From JAPHTQ01 sp050287105 (GTDB taxonomy: Bacteria; Pseudomonadota; Gammaproteobacteria; Thiohalomonadales; Thiohalomonadaceae): a stretch of 24,815 nucleotides of DNA. The notes beneath the pieces are model-generated. The model was not told the origin of the DNA. It saw only the letters and a list, made by a program, of their open reading frames with translations, and searched no databases. Where the stretch lies: assembly GCA_050287105.1 (NCBI GenBank), contig JBNKBG010000034.1:1-24815 (forward strand), in the 5' to 3' direction. The position numbers were made by a program, and so were the translations under genes. This document shows positions 1 to 7,444 of the stretch, one piece after another (within the stretch, counting starts at the first letter, position 1; every line of letters starts with the position of its first letter).

Positions 1-19
1 CATCCTGCTGGAGCAGTAG
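1..19 (+). CDS. Possible 3' end of an upstream gene, perhaps asd (partial)
   Basis: Frame 2 reads Ile-Leu-Leu-Glu-Gln and then TAG at 17-19. A hydrophobic Leu-Leu-Glu ending would fit the C-terminus of aspartate-semialdehyde dehydrogenase, and asd is the usual gene before fimV in Pseudomonas-type genomes. Five codons cannot identify a protein, so the name rests on expected gene order and is only a suggestion. Confidence 0.25.
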
Positions 20-154
20 TTCGCCCTGCCAGTGATGGGGAAGTGGGAGCTTCCCTGTCACTACCCCCTACTTTTGGTCACTTTTTTCGTGATGCCGCTC
101 GCATTATCATGCCCGGCGTAAGCCTTGATGTGGTACCAAACAGGTCACTTCGGT

Positions 155-183
155 TTGCCGTCAGGGATGAAAAATGCTATATG
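155..183 (+). promoter_or_regulatory. Candidate sigma-70 promoter of fimV
   Basis: TTGCCG at 155-160 and TATATG at 178-183 are separated by 17 bases, and TGC directly before the -10 gives an extended -10. Each hexamer matches the consensus at four of six positions. Transcription would start near 190 and give a leader of about 110 bases before the fimV start. This is a pattern match only. A weaker alternative, TTGCAA at 198-203 with TAACTT at 221-226, also exists. Confidence 0.35.
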
Positions 184-206
184 ACTGCTGTAGTTAGTTG
201 CAAATA

Positions 207-229
207 CTAAAGTTCATTGGTAACTTTAG
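207..229. promoter_or_regulatory. Perfect 8-bp inverted repeat upstream of fimV
   Basis: CTAAAGTT at 207-214 and AACTTTAG at 222-229 are exact reverse complements separated by seven bases. The element lies in the presumed fimV leader, 74 bases before the start codon. No T-run follows, so it does not look like a terminator. It could be an operator for a dimeric regulator or a leader hairpin. No regulator can be named. Confidence 0.4.
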
Positions 230-302
230 CCCTCAACTGCGTGAGTAATGGGCGAAAGCGATGCCCCGGAAACAGAATAATTCGATGATCGAGGGATTTA
301 GG

Positions 303-2921
303 ATGGTGCGGAAGCTGATAAAACCTCTGCTATCACTCATTTTGATGGCGCCCGCCGCCGCTCTGGCATTGGGTCTCGGGGAGGTCAAGCTACATTCGGC
401 CCTGAACGAGAAACTGAATGCGGATATTGAGCTGCTTTCGGTTGAGCCGGGCGATCTTGAGGAACTGGAAGTCTCCCTGGCCTCTGCCGAGACCTTTGCC
501 AAGCTGGGTCTCAATCGTCCGGCGGTTTTAATGTTCGTCAAGTTCGAAGTCAAACAGGGCGCCAACGGACAATCCTATATTAACGCCACTTCCAAGGACG
601 CCATTCGCGAACCTTTCCTCGACTTTCTGGTGGAGGCCAAGTGGCCTGCCGGGCGTGTCCTGCGCGAGTACACCCTGCTGCTGGATCCGCCAACCCGCCA
701 CGCAGAGTTGGCAGCACCGGTAAGATCCGCAACCACAGGCAGCCAGACGTCAGCAACACCATCCTCCCAACAGGCCACTATGAACCAGCAGCCTCAGGCA
801 GCCACCTCGGCGCCGATGCAGCAACAGGAGGCCGTTACCTACTATCCGTCACAACAACCTGCCGCCCAACCGGGCGGTGTCAGCTATGGGCCGGTACAGG
901 CCGGCGACACCCTGTGGCAGATTGCCCTGAAGGTGCGCCCCAATCGCGATATCACCGCACCGCAAATGATGATGGCCCTGCTCAAGGCCAATCCGCACGC
1001 TTTCGTCGACAACAACATCAATCGCCTGAAAAAGGGTTTTGTGCTGCGTGTTGAAGACCCGGCACTCTATTACGCCATGAGCAAGGCAGAAGCAGCACGT
1101 GCCGTATCACAGCAGACCCGCGAGTGGCAGGATTATCGTGAGGCCGTTGCTGCCAAGGCGGGTGAGCGTCAAAACGCCACCGTCGATGGTGGGACTTCGC
1201 GCAGTACCGCCAGCGGACAATCCGAGCCCAAACTGAAACTGGTTGCCCCCAACGGTAAACAGAAGAGCGCAGGTGCCGGTGCAGGTAACGAAACCGGTGA
1301 TGCGGATACCCAGGAGCAGCTGATGCTGGCGCTGGAGAGTTCCGCTGCCCAGCGTAAAGAGAACGAAGAGCTGATGGGTCGTGTGGGCGATCTGGAAGCA
1401 CAGTTGCAGGACATGCAGCGTCTGTTGGCACTAAAAGACAGCGATATGGCGACCCTGCAGAAGCAGCTTAAGGATCAGGGCAATGCCGTGACACTGCCCT
1501 CCGAGAAGGCCGCCGCTGAAACCAAAGTGGAAGCCAAGCCTGAGGCGATGGCAGCCGCTGCCACGCAGGAAAAGGCTGACGAGGCCAAGCCCGCAGATGA
1601 GAAGTCTGCCGCGACAACTCCTGCACCGGTAGCCGTAGCCCAACCCAAACCTGAGGCGAAACCGAAGCCGAAACCGCGTCCCAGAGTGATGCCGCAACCT
1701 GAACCTGAGCCGAGCATCATCGACATGCTGCTGGGTGATCAACTGATGCTTATGGCTGGAGGCGGTGTCATTGTATTGCTGCTGCTACTTGGCCTGGTGA
1801 TCAGCCGCCGTCGTAGCAAAGGTGGATTCCAGGAGAGCATTCTCTCCGGTGGTACCTCTTCCATGCTCAGCACCAGTGACGATGATAATCGCAGTGAGAC
1901 CTCATTCCTGAGTGATCTGGCGATCAGCGGTATGGGTGGTGGCTCCATCAGTGCCGATGAGGGTGAGGTGGATCCGATCACCGAGGCCGATGTGTTTATG
2001 GCCTATGGCCGCTATCAGCAGGCCGAAGATGTATTGAAGAAGGCACTGGATGCGCACCCAGGCCGCCCGGAAGTGACCGGCAAATTGTTTGAGGTTTACT
2101 TTAATACCCGCGAAAAAGACAAGTTTGACGACTTGGCCGATGCCACCTATGCCACGCTGCAGGATAATGATGAGGTATGGTCAGCGGTGATCGCCATGGG
2201 CAAACAGATCTCTCCGGAGAATCCGTTGTTTGCTAGCGCTGAAGCGGCGGAGGCACCGAGTGCCCCGGCATCGCGGCCAGAGCCGATCAGTGATGATGTG
2301 CTGGATATCGGTCTCGATCTGGATGAACTCTCGGCTGAAATGGAAGCCGACTCCAGCGATAGCCTGGACCTCGGTATGGATCTGGACATGGACATCGGTG
2401 AACTGGACTCCTCACCAGCGGCTCCGGCGCAACAGACCGCAGCAGACGATCTGGATTTTGATCTCGATTTTGGTGAAGAGAGCACCACCGCGGCGCCCGC
2501 CCCGGCAGCAGACGAGCTTGATTTCGATCTCGGTGAAGAAGCAGAGAGTGGTCCATCCATTGAAGCCGCTGCCGTGAACGACGGGCTGGGTGAGCTGGAT
2601 TTGGGCGATCTCGATTTCGGCGACCTCTCTGATGGAGCCGATGAGCCGCTAAGCGAAGAGGTCGTTTCCATGGATTTGGGCGATCTGGATATCGGGGATG
2701 CCGGTGACGACTTCGACGACCTGACGACCGATCTCGACAGTGGTAGTGATGCGGACGTATTTTCCGGTGATGGTGATGAAATCTCCACCAAACTGGATCT
2801 GGCCCAGGCCTATATCGAAATGGGTGACGGTGAAGGCGCACGCAGCATGCTTGACGAGGTCGTGGTGCAGGGCAACGCACAACAGAAGCAGCAGGCGCAA
2901 TCGTTACTAAGCCGTCTCTAA
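303..2921 (+). CDS. fimV: FimV, inner-membrane peptidoglycan-binding polar hub protein
   Basis: FimV-family proteins organise the cell pole and support type IV pilus assembly and twitching. The 872-residue product has the family layout. A signal peptide ends near residue 22 (ALA before LGLGEV), followed by the conserved FimV N-terminal segment. A LysM domain lies at about 195-254 (AGDTLWQIA) and a coiled coil at about 335-395. A Pro/Lys/Glu-rich linker precedes one membrane helix at about 480-504, which ends in RRR. A very acidic cytoplasmic region rich in Asp-Leu-Asp repeats follows, then the C-terminal FimV helical motif at about 828-872 (TKLDLAQAYIEMGD). The frame is open from an ATG at 261, but the ATG at 303 is preferred: it has GAGGG seven bases upstream and places the signal peptide at the N-terminus. 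It stands alone, with its own promoter candidate and a terminator. Confidence 0.95.
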   Translation: MVRKLIKPLLSLILMAPAAALALGLGEVKLHSALNEKLNADIELLSVEPGDLEELEVSLASAETFAKLGLNRPAVLMFVKFEVKQGANGQSYINATSKDAIREPFLDFLVEAKWPAGRVLREYTLLLDPPTRHAELAAPVRSATTGSQTSATPSSQQATMNQQPQAATSAPMQQQEAVTYYPSQQPAAQPGGVSYGPVQAGDTLWQIALKVRPNRDITAPQMMMALLKANPHAFVDNNINRLKKGFVLRVEDPALYYAMSKAEAARAVSQQTREWQDYREAVAAKAGERQNATVDGGTSRSTASGQSEPKLKLVAPNGKQKSAGAGAGNETGDADTQEQLMLALESSAAQRKENEELMGRVGDLEAQLQDMQRLLALKDSDMATLQKQLKDQGNAVTLPSEKAAAETKVEAKPEAMAAAATQEKADEAKPADEKSAATTPAPVAVAQPKPEAKPKPKPRPRVMPQPEPEPSIIDMLLGDQLMLMAGGGVIVLLLLLGLVISRRRSKGGFQESILSGGTSSMLSTSDDDNRSETSFLSDLAISGMGGGSISADEGEVDPITEADVFMAYGRYQQAEDVLKKALDAHPGRPEVTGKLFEVYFNTREKDKFDDLADATYATLQDNDEVWSAVIAMGKQISPENPLFASAEAAEAPSAPASRPEPISDDVLDIGLDLDELSAEMEADSSDSLDLGMDLDMDIGELDSSPAAPAQQTAADDLDFDLDFGEESTTAAPAPAADELDFDLGEEAESGPSIEAAAVNDGLGELDLGDLDFGDLSDGADEPLSEEVVSMDLGDLDIGDAGDDFDDLTTDLDSGSDADVFSGDGDEISTKLDLAQAYIEMGDGEGARSMLDEVVVQGNAQQKQQAQSLLSRL

Positions 2922-2946
2922 ATCTCTTTGATCATGGGCTAAATCC

Positions 2947-2986
2947 CGCCCCGCATCGGGCAGACCGATGCGGGGCGTTTGTTTCT
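2947..2986 (+). terminator. Rho-independent terminator after fimV
   Basis: A perfect 13-bp GC-rich stem pairs 2947-2959 with 2965-2977 around the five-base loop GCAGA. TTTGTTTCT follows. It lies between the fimV stop and the truA start and should separate the two transcripts. The truA frame is open through this hairpin, which is another reason to place the truA start downstream. Confidence 0.9.
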
Positions 2987-3003
2987 CAGGCAGGTTAAGC
3001 ACG

Positions 3004-3786
3004 ATGCGTATTGCGGTAGGTGTCGAATACGACGGTAGCCGATTCTGTGGTTGGCAACTACAGGAGGATGGCGTGCGTACTGTGCAGGGTGTGGTCGAGT
3101 CTGCCCTGGGCAAGGTGGCGAACCACGAGGTGCGCGTGATCTGTGCCGGGCGTACCGATACCGGCGTCCACGCTACCGAACAGGTGATCCACTTCGACAG
3201 TGACGCGGTGCGTGACGAGCGTGCCTGGGTCTTTGGTGCCAATGCCAATCTGCCCAAGGATGTGGTGCTGCTCTGGGCCAAACCGGTGAGTGAGCAATTC
3301 CACGCCCGTTTTTCTGCGATCCGCCGCAGTTATCGCTACGTGATCTTTACCCGTGAAGTGCGCCCCACCTTTCTTGCCGGTCGGGTGACCTGGCATCACC
3401 ATGATCTCGATATCGAACGGATGCAGCAGGCCGGTAATCTGTTGCTCGGTGAACACGATTTCTCCTCTTATCGCGCCATCGCCTGTCAGGCGAAAAGCCC
3501 GGTGCGTACCCTGCATCGGCTTGAGGTGAGCCGTCAGGGCCCGTTTATCTTTATCGATGTGGAGGCTAACGCCTTCCTCCACCACATGGTGCGCAACATT
3601 GCCGGGGTGCTGATGACCATCGGCGCAGGGGAGCGCCCCGTGGAGTGGAGTCGTGAAGTACTCGAAGTCAGGGATCGAACCATGGGTGGTGTGACCGCTC
3701 ACCCTTCTGGTCTGTATCTGACCTCGGTCGGCTATCCGGAGGAGTTCGCTATCCCGCAACTTCCCCCATTATCGCCGGTCTGGTAA
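3004..3786 (+). CDS. truA: tRNA pseudouridine(38-40) synthase TruA
   Basis: TruA converts uridines 38, 39 and 40 in the anticodon stem-loop of many tRNAs to pseudouridine. The 260-residue product has the catalytic motif AGRTDTGVHA with the nucleophilic Asp at residue 52. It also has the N-terminal YDGSRFCGWQ strand and the C-terminal FLHHMVRNIAG segment typical of the family. An in-frame codon at 2968 lies inside the upstream terminator hairpin. The ATG at 3004 has AGG about nine bases upstream and matches the normal family start (MRIAVGVEYDG). The gene is first in a long co-directional run, and fimV-truA-trpF order is conserved in Pseudomonas-like genomes. The gap to trpF is 13 bases. Confidence 0.96.
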   Translation: MRIAVGVEYDGSRFCGWQLQEDGVRTVQGVVESALGKVANHEVRVICAGRTDTGVHATEQVIHFDSDAVRDERAWVFGANANLPKDVVLLWAKPVSEQFHARFSAIRRSYRYVIFTREVRPTFLAGRVTWHHHDLDIERMQQAGNLLLGEHDFSSYRAIACQAKSPVRTLHRLEVSRQGPFIFIDVEANAFLHHMVRNIAGVLMTIGAGERPVEWSREVLEVRDRTMGGVTAHPSGLYLTSVGYPEEFAIPQLPPLSPVW

Positions 3787-3799
3787 TCTGCACGGCTCC

Positions 3800-4444
3800 A
3801 TGAAGACGACTGCACAGCAACGTACCCGTACCAAAATCTGCGGCATTACCCGTGTCGAAGACGGGTTGGCTGCGGCATCCGCCGGGGCCGATGCCATCGG
3901 TCTGGTGTTTCATGGCGCCAGTCCCCGCAATGTCGAAGTGGAGCAGGCTGTAGCGATCTGCGATGCACTACCTCCCTTTGTTACTAAGGTGGGTCTGTTT
4001 GTCGATGCTGCAGCGGCAACGGTTTATAACGTTCTGCAGAAAGTGCCGCTGGATCTGCTGCAGTTTCACGGCGATGAAAGCGCCGACTACTGTCGCAGTT
4101 TTTCAAGACCCTATATCAAGGCGATTCGTATGGCCGAGGGCGTCGATCTGCACGCCATGGCGGCGGAATACCACGATGCTTCTGGCCTGTTGCTGGACGC
4201 CTTTCATCCAGGAATACCGGGCGGCACGGGTGAGACCTTCGACTGGGAACGCATCCCACAGAATCTGGCCACACCGGTGATCCTTGCCGGCGGTCTGGAG
4301 CCGGGTAACGTGGCCGATGCGGTTCGCAGTGTCCACCCCTGGGCGGTGGATGTGAGCAGCGGCGTCGAGGCCGCCAAGGGCATCAAGGATGCCGCAAAGA
4401 TTTATGCATTTATACGTGGAGTAAACAGCGCCGATGGCGATTGA
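3800..4444 (+). CDS. trpF: Phosphoribosylanthranilate isomerase TrpF
   Basis: TrpF catalyses the Amadori rearrangement of N-(5-phosphoribosyl)anthranilate, the third step from chorismate to tryptophan. The 214-residue monofunctional protein has the start motif KICGIT with the catalytic Cys at residue 14. The catalytic Asp lies in LLLDAF, followed by PGGTGETFDW, and the phosphate-binding ILAGGL is near residue 160. It is not fused to TrpC as in enterobacteria. No strong ribosome binding site precedes the ATG, so coupling to truA 13 bases upstream is likely. The last 11 bases overlap trpB. Confidence 0.96.
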   Translation: MKTTAQQRTRTKICGITRVEDGLAAASAGADAIGLVFHGASPRNVEVEQAVAICDALPPFVTKVGLFVDAAAATVYNVLQKVPLDLLQFHGDESADYCRSFSRPYIKAIRMAEGVDLHAMAAEYHDASGLLLDAFHPGIPGGTGETFDWERIPQNLATPVILAGGLEPGNVADAVRSVHPWAVDVSSGVEAAKGIKDAAKIYAFIRGVNSADGD

Positions 4445-5657
4445 GAACTACAACTTCCAGGATCTGCTGGCCCTGCCCGATGAGCGTGGCCACTTCGGTC
4501 CCTATGGCGGCATCTTCGCTTCCGAGACCCTGATGGAGGCGCTCGACGAGTTGCGCGAGGCCTATGAGCACTATAAAAACGATGCCGATTTTATTGCCGA
4601 ACTCGATTATGAGCTGAAGCACTTCGTCGGTCGTCCCTCACCGGTCTACCACGCCAAACGCTGGAGCGAACAACTCGGCGGTGCGCAGATCTGGCTCAAG
4701 CGCGAAGACCTCAATCACACCGGTGCGCACAAGATCAACAACACCGTCGGCCAGGCGCTGCTGGCCAAACGCATGGGCAAAAAACGGATCATCGCCGAAA
4801 CCGGCGCGGGCCAGCACGGCGTTGCCAGTGCCACGGTCACCGCCCGCTACGGTATGGAGTGCGTGGTCTACATGGGCGCCGAGGATATCGAGCGGCAGAA
4901 GATCAACGTCTACCGCATGAAGGTACTGGGTGCCGAGGTGCGTGCAGTGACCTCCGGCACCAAAACTCTCAAGGATGCGCTCAACGAAGCGATGCGTGAC
5001 TGGGTCACCAACGTCGATAACACCTTCTACATCATCGGCACCGTGGCCGGGCCCCATCCCTATCCGGCGATGGTGCGCGACTTCCAGACCGTGATCGGTC
5101 GTGAGGCACGTGAACAGATGCTGGCCGAAACCGGCAAGCTGCCCGATGCGCTGGTCGCCTGCGTTGGCGGCGGTTCCAATGCCATTGGCCTGTTCCATCC
5201 CTTCCTCGCCGACGAGGGCGTCGCCATCTATGGCGTCGAAGGCGGTGGTCACGGCATCGAGTCTGGCGAACATGCGGCGCCGCTCTGTGCCGGTAAGCCC
5301 GGTGTGCTGCACGGCAACCGCACCTACCTGATGGAAGACGAGGACGGTCAGATCCTGGGCACCCATTCGATCTCTGCCGGTCTCGACTATCCCGGTGTTG
5401 GCCCCGAGCACGCCTGGTTGAAGGACACAGGCCGTGCCACCTATGGCATTGCTACCGATGATGAGGCGATGAAGGCGTTTCACGATCTCAGCCGTATGGA
5501 GGGAATCATCCCGGCGCTGGAATCGAGCCACGCCCTGGCCTATGCAGCGAAGCTGGCACCGACCATGGACAAAGATCAGACTATCGTGGTGAACCTCTCC
5601 GGTCGTGGGGACAAGGATATCCACACTGTGGCGCGCCTGGAGGGGTTTGAAGTATGA
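4434..5657 (+). CDS. trpB: Tryptophan synthase beta chain TrpB
   Basis: TrpB condenses indole with L-serine on pyridoxal phosphate to make tryptophan and works as an alpha2-beta2 complex with TrpA. The 407-residue protein has the Schiff-base motif HTGAHKINN (Lys100), the catalytic Glu in AETGAGQHG, and the PLP phosphate-binding GGGSNAIG. These match the standard TrpB1 type. The ATG at 4434 lies inside the end of trpF, with GGAG at 4418-4421. The stop overlaps the trpA start by four bases (ATGA), as expected for subunits made in equal amounts. In Pseudomonas aeruginosa trpBA is elsewhere, under TrpI control. No trpI is visible here. Confidence 0.97.
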   Translation: MAIENYNFQDLLALPDERGHFGPYGGIFASETLMEALDELREAYEHYKNDADFIAELDYELKHFVGRPSPVYHAKRWSEQLGGAQIWLKREDLNHTGAHKINNTVGQALLAKRMGKKRIIAETGAGQHGVASATVTARYGMECVVYMGAEDIERQKINVYRMKVLGAEVRAVTSGTKTLKDALNEAMRDWVTNVDNTFYIIGTVAGPHPYPAMVRDFQTVIGREAREQMLAETGKLPDALVACVGGGSNAIGLFHPFLADEGVAIYGVEGGGHGIESGEHAAPLCAGKPGVLHGNRTYLMEDEDGQILGTHSISAGLDYPGVGPEHAWLKDTGRATYGIATDDEAMKAFHDLSRMEGIIPALESSHALAYAAKLAPTMDKDQTIVVNLSGRGDKDIHTVARLEGFEV

Positions 5658-6460
5658 GCCGTATTGCGAAACACCTCGAATCCCTGCGCAGCCAGGGGCG
5701 CAAGGCGCTGATCCCGTTTATTACCGCCGGTGATCCACATCCCTCGGTGACCGTGCCGACCATGCACGCCATGGTGGAAGCGGGCGCCGATATCCTTGAA
5801 CTGGGTGTGCCGTTCTCCGACCCGATGGCCGACGGCCCGGTGATCCAGCACGCGGGCGAGCGGGCGCTGGTCCACCATGTGGGCATGCGCAAGGTGCTGG
5901 AGATGGTCAGCGAATTCCGCAAAACCAACAGCGACACCCCGGTGGTGCTGATGGGTTACCTCAACCCGGTGGAGGTGATGGGTTACGAGACCTTCGCCAA
6001 AGCCGCTGCCGAAGCGGGTGTGGATGGGGTACTCACCGTCGACCTGCCGCCGGAAGAGGGGGAGGGCTTTACGGCGATCATGCGTGAGCACGGTCTCGAT
6101 CCCATCTTCCTGCTGGCGCCGACCACCGGTGAGGCGCGGATTTCCCGCATCTGTGAGCTTGCCAGTGGATTTGTCTATTACGTTTCGGTAAAAGGCATTA
6201 CTGGCGCCGGCAATCTCGACACCGATGAGGTAGCAAAGCGGGTAGAGATGATTCGCAGCAAGACCGACCTGCCGGTGGGCGTCGGTTTTGGCATCAAGGA
6301 TGGTGCCTCCGCAGCACGGGTTGCCGCGGTGGCCGACGCTGTCGTCGTGGGCAGTGCCCTGGTCAGCCGTATCGAAGCATTGCAAAACGACATAGAAAAG
6401 ATTCCGCAACAGGCCGCCGCCTTTATCGCCGAGCTTCGCCAGGCGATGGACAAGGTCTGA
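5654..6460 (+). CDS. trpA: Tryptophan synthase alpha chain TrpA
   Basis: TrpA cleaves indole-3-glycerol phosphate to indole and glyceraldehyde 3-phosphate and channels the indole to TrpB. The 268-residue TIM barrel has both catalytic residues at their textbook numbers: Glu49 in ILELGVPFSDP and Asp60 in MADGPVIQ. The phosphate-binding GVGFGIKDG is near residue 210. The start overlaps trpB by four bases, so it is translationally coupled. Only 33 bases separate the stop from accD and no terminator lies between them, so the tryptophan and fatty-acid genes probably share transcripts. Confidence 0.97.
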   Translation: MSRIAKHLESLRSQGRKALIPFITAGDPHPSVTVPTMHAMVEAGADILELGVPFSDPMADGPVIQHAGERALVHHVGMRKVLEMVSEFRKTNSDTPVVLMGYLNPVEVMGYETFAKAAAEAGVDGVLTVDLPPEEGEGFTAIMREHGLDPIFLLAPTTGEARISRICELASGFVYYVSVKGITGAGNLDTDEVAKRVEMIRSKTDLPVGVGFGIKDGASAARVAAVADAVVVGSALVSRIEALQNDIEKIPQQAAAFIAELRQAMDKV

Positions 6461-6493
6461 GCAAACTGAGGGTTACCCCAAGGGGAAAGAACA

Positions 6494-7354
6494 ATGAGCT
6501 GGTTACAAAAATTCCTGCCGTCACAAATCCGCACCGAAGGCGGTAACAAAAAGACCGTTCCCGAAGGGCTGTGGGCCAAGTGCCCCGGCTGTAACGGCGT
6601 GCTTTACCGCGCCGAGCTGGAGCGCAATCTCGACGTCTGTCCCAAATGCGGCCAGCACATGCGTATCGGTGCACGCCGTCGTCTGGAGGCATTTCTGGAT
6701 CCGGAGCCACGGATCGAGATCGGCGCCCATGTGCTGCCGATGGATGCGCTGAAATTCCGTGACAGCAAGAAATACAAAGATCGTCTGAGTGCCGCGCAGA
6801 AGTCGACCGATGAGACCGATGCCCTGATCGCGATGATGGGACAGGTTAATGGCGTACCACTGGTAGCGACTGCCTTCGAATTTCGTTTCATGGGCGGCTC
6901 CATGGGTTCGGTGGTTGGTGAGCGCTTTGTCCAGGCAGCCAACATGGCGATGGAGCACGACATCCCGCTGGTCTGTTTCTCCGCCAGTGGCGGTGCGCGG
7001 ATGCAGGAGGCACTGTTCTCGCTGATGCAGATGGCCAAGACCTCAGCGGTACTGGCGAAGATGCGCCAGCGCGGTCTGCCATTCATTTCGGTGATGACCG
7101 ACCCGACCATGGGCGGTGTCTCCGCCTCCCTTGCTATGCTGGGCGACATCAACATCGGCGAGCCCGGTGCCCTGATCGGCTTCGCCGGTCCCCGGGTTAT
7201 CGAACAGACCGTACGCGAAACCCTGCCTGAGGGCTTCCAACGTAGCGAATTCCTGCTGGAGCACGGCGCCATCGACATGATCGTCGACCGTCGCGATATG
7301 CGTAGTCGTATCTCCAGTCTGTTGACGATTCTTACGCGGCAGCCTGCTGCGTAA
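6494..7354 (+). CDS. accD: Acetyl-CoA carboxylase carboxyltransferase subunit beta, AccD
   Basis: AccD pairs with AccA to transfer CO2 from carboxybiotin to acetyl-CoA, making malonyl-CoA for fatty-acid synthesis. The 286-residue product starts with a four-Cys zinc ribbon (Cys30, Cys33, Cys49, Cys52), followed by a crotonase-like carboxyltransferase domain with SGGARMQE near residue 162 and GFAGPRVIEQT near 228. It is a little shorter than E. coli AccD (304 residues), mostly at the C-terminus. AGGGGA lies eight bases before the ATG inside the palindrome CCCCAAGGGG (6476-6485). The E. coli protein can bind its own mRNA through the zinc ribbon; nothing here shows that directly. Confidence 0.97.
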   Translation: MSWLQKFLPSQIRTEGGNKKTVPEGLWAKCPGCNGVLYRAELERNLDVCPKCGQHMRIGARRRLEAFLDPEPRIEIGAHVLPMDALKFRDSKKYKDRLSAAQKSTDETDALIAMMGQVNGVPLVATAFEFRFMGGSMGSVVGERFVQAANMAMEHDIPLVCFSASGGARMQEALFSLMQMAKTSAVLAKMRQRGLPFISVMTDPTMGGVSASLAMLGDINIGEPGALIGFAGPRVIEQTVRETLPEGFQRSEFLLEHGAIDMIVDRRDMRSRISSLLTILTRQPAA

Positions 7355-7374
7355 CATTGTAGGTGCAAGGTTAA

Positions 7375-7434
7375 AGGTGAAAGGATAAAGGTGAACATCC
7401 TTCCCTTTAGCCTTTCACCTTTTTCCTTTCACCT
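7375..7434. repeat. Purine/pyrimidine inverted repeat between accD and folC
   Basis: A 21-base purine-rich arm at 7375-7395 is the reverse complement of a pyrimidine-rich arm at 7414-7434, with one mismatch (20 of 21) and an 18-base spacer. Each arm is itself built of two AAAGGTGAA-like units. There is no T-run, so it is not a classic terminator. Composition and layout look like a dispersed intergenic repeat. The 3' arm ends ten bases before the folC start. Confidence 0.75.
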
Positions 7435-7444
7435 CTCTTAGAAC

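Noticed and set aside
76..150. Direct repeat GGTCACTT at 76-83 and 143-150
   Set aside because: Eight bases twice in 75 bases, without other symmetry, is too weak to call a regulatory site.
1..208. Open frame 1 from the window edge to TAA at 206-208
   Set aside because: The translation has no recognisable family features, and gene order and the short frame-2 tail suggest the previous gene ends at 19.
2147..2791. Long minus-strand ORF inside fimV
   Set aside because: It is a Ser/Pro/Arg-rich mirror of the Asp-Leu-Asp repeats of fimV, with no domain features.
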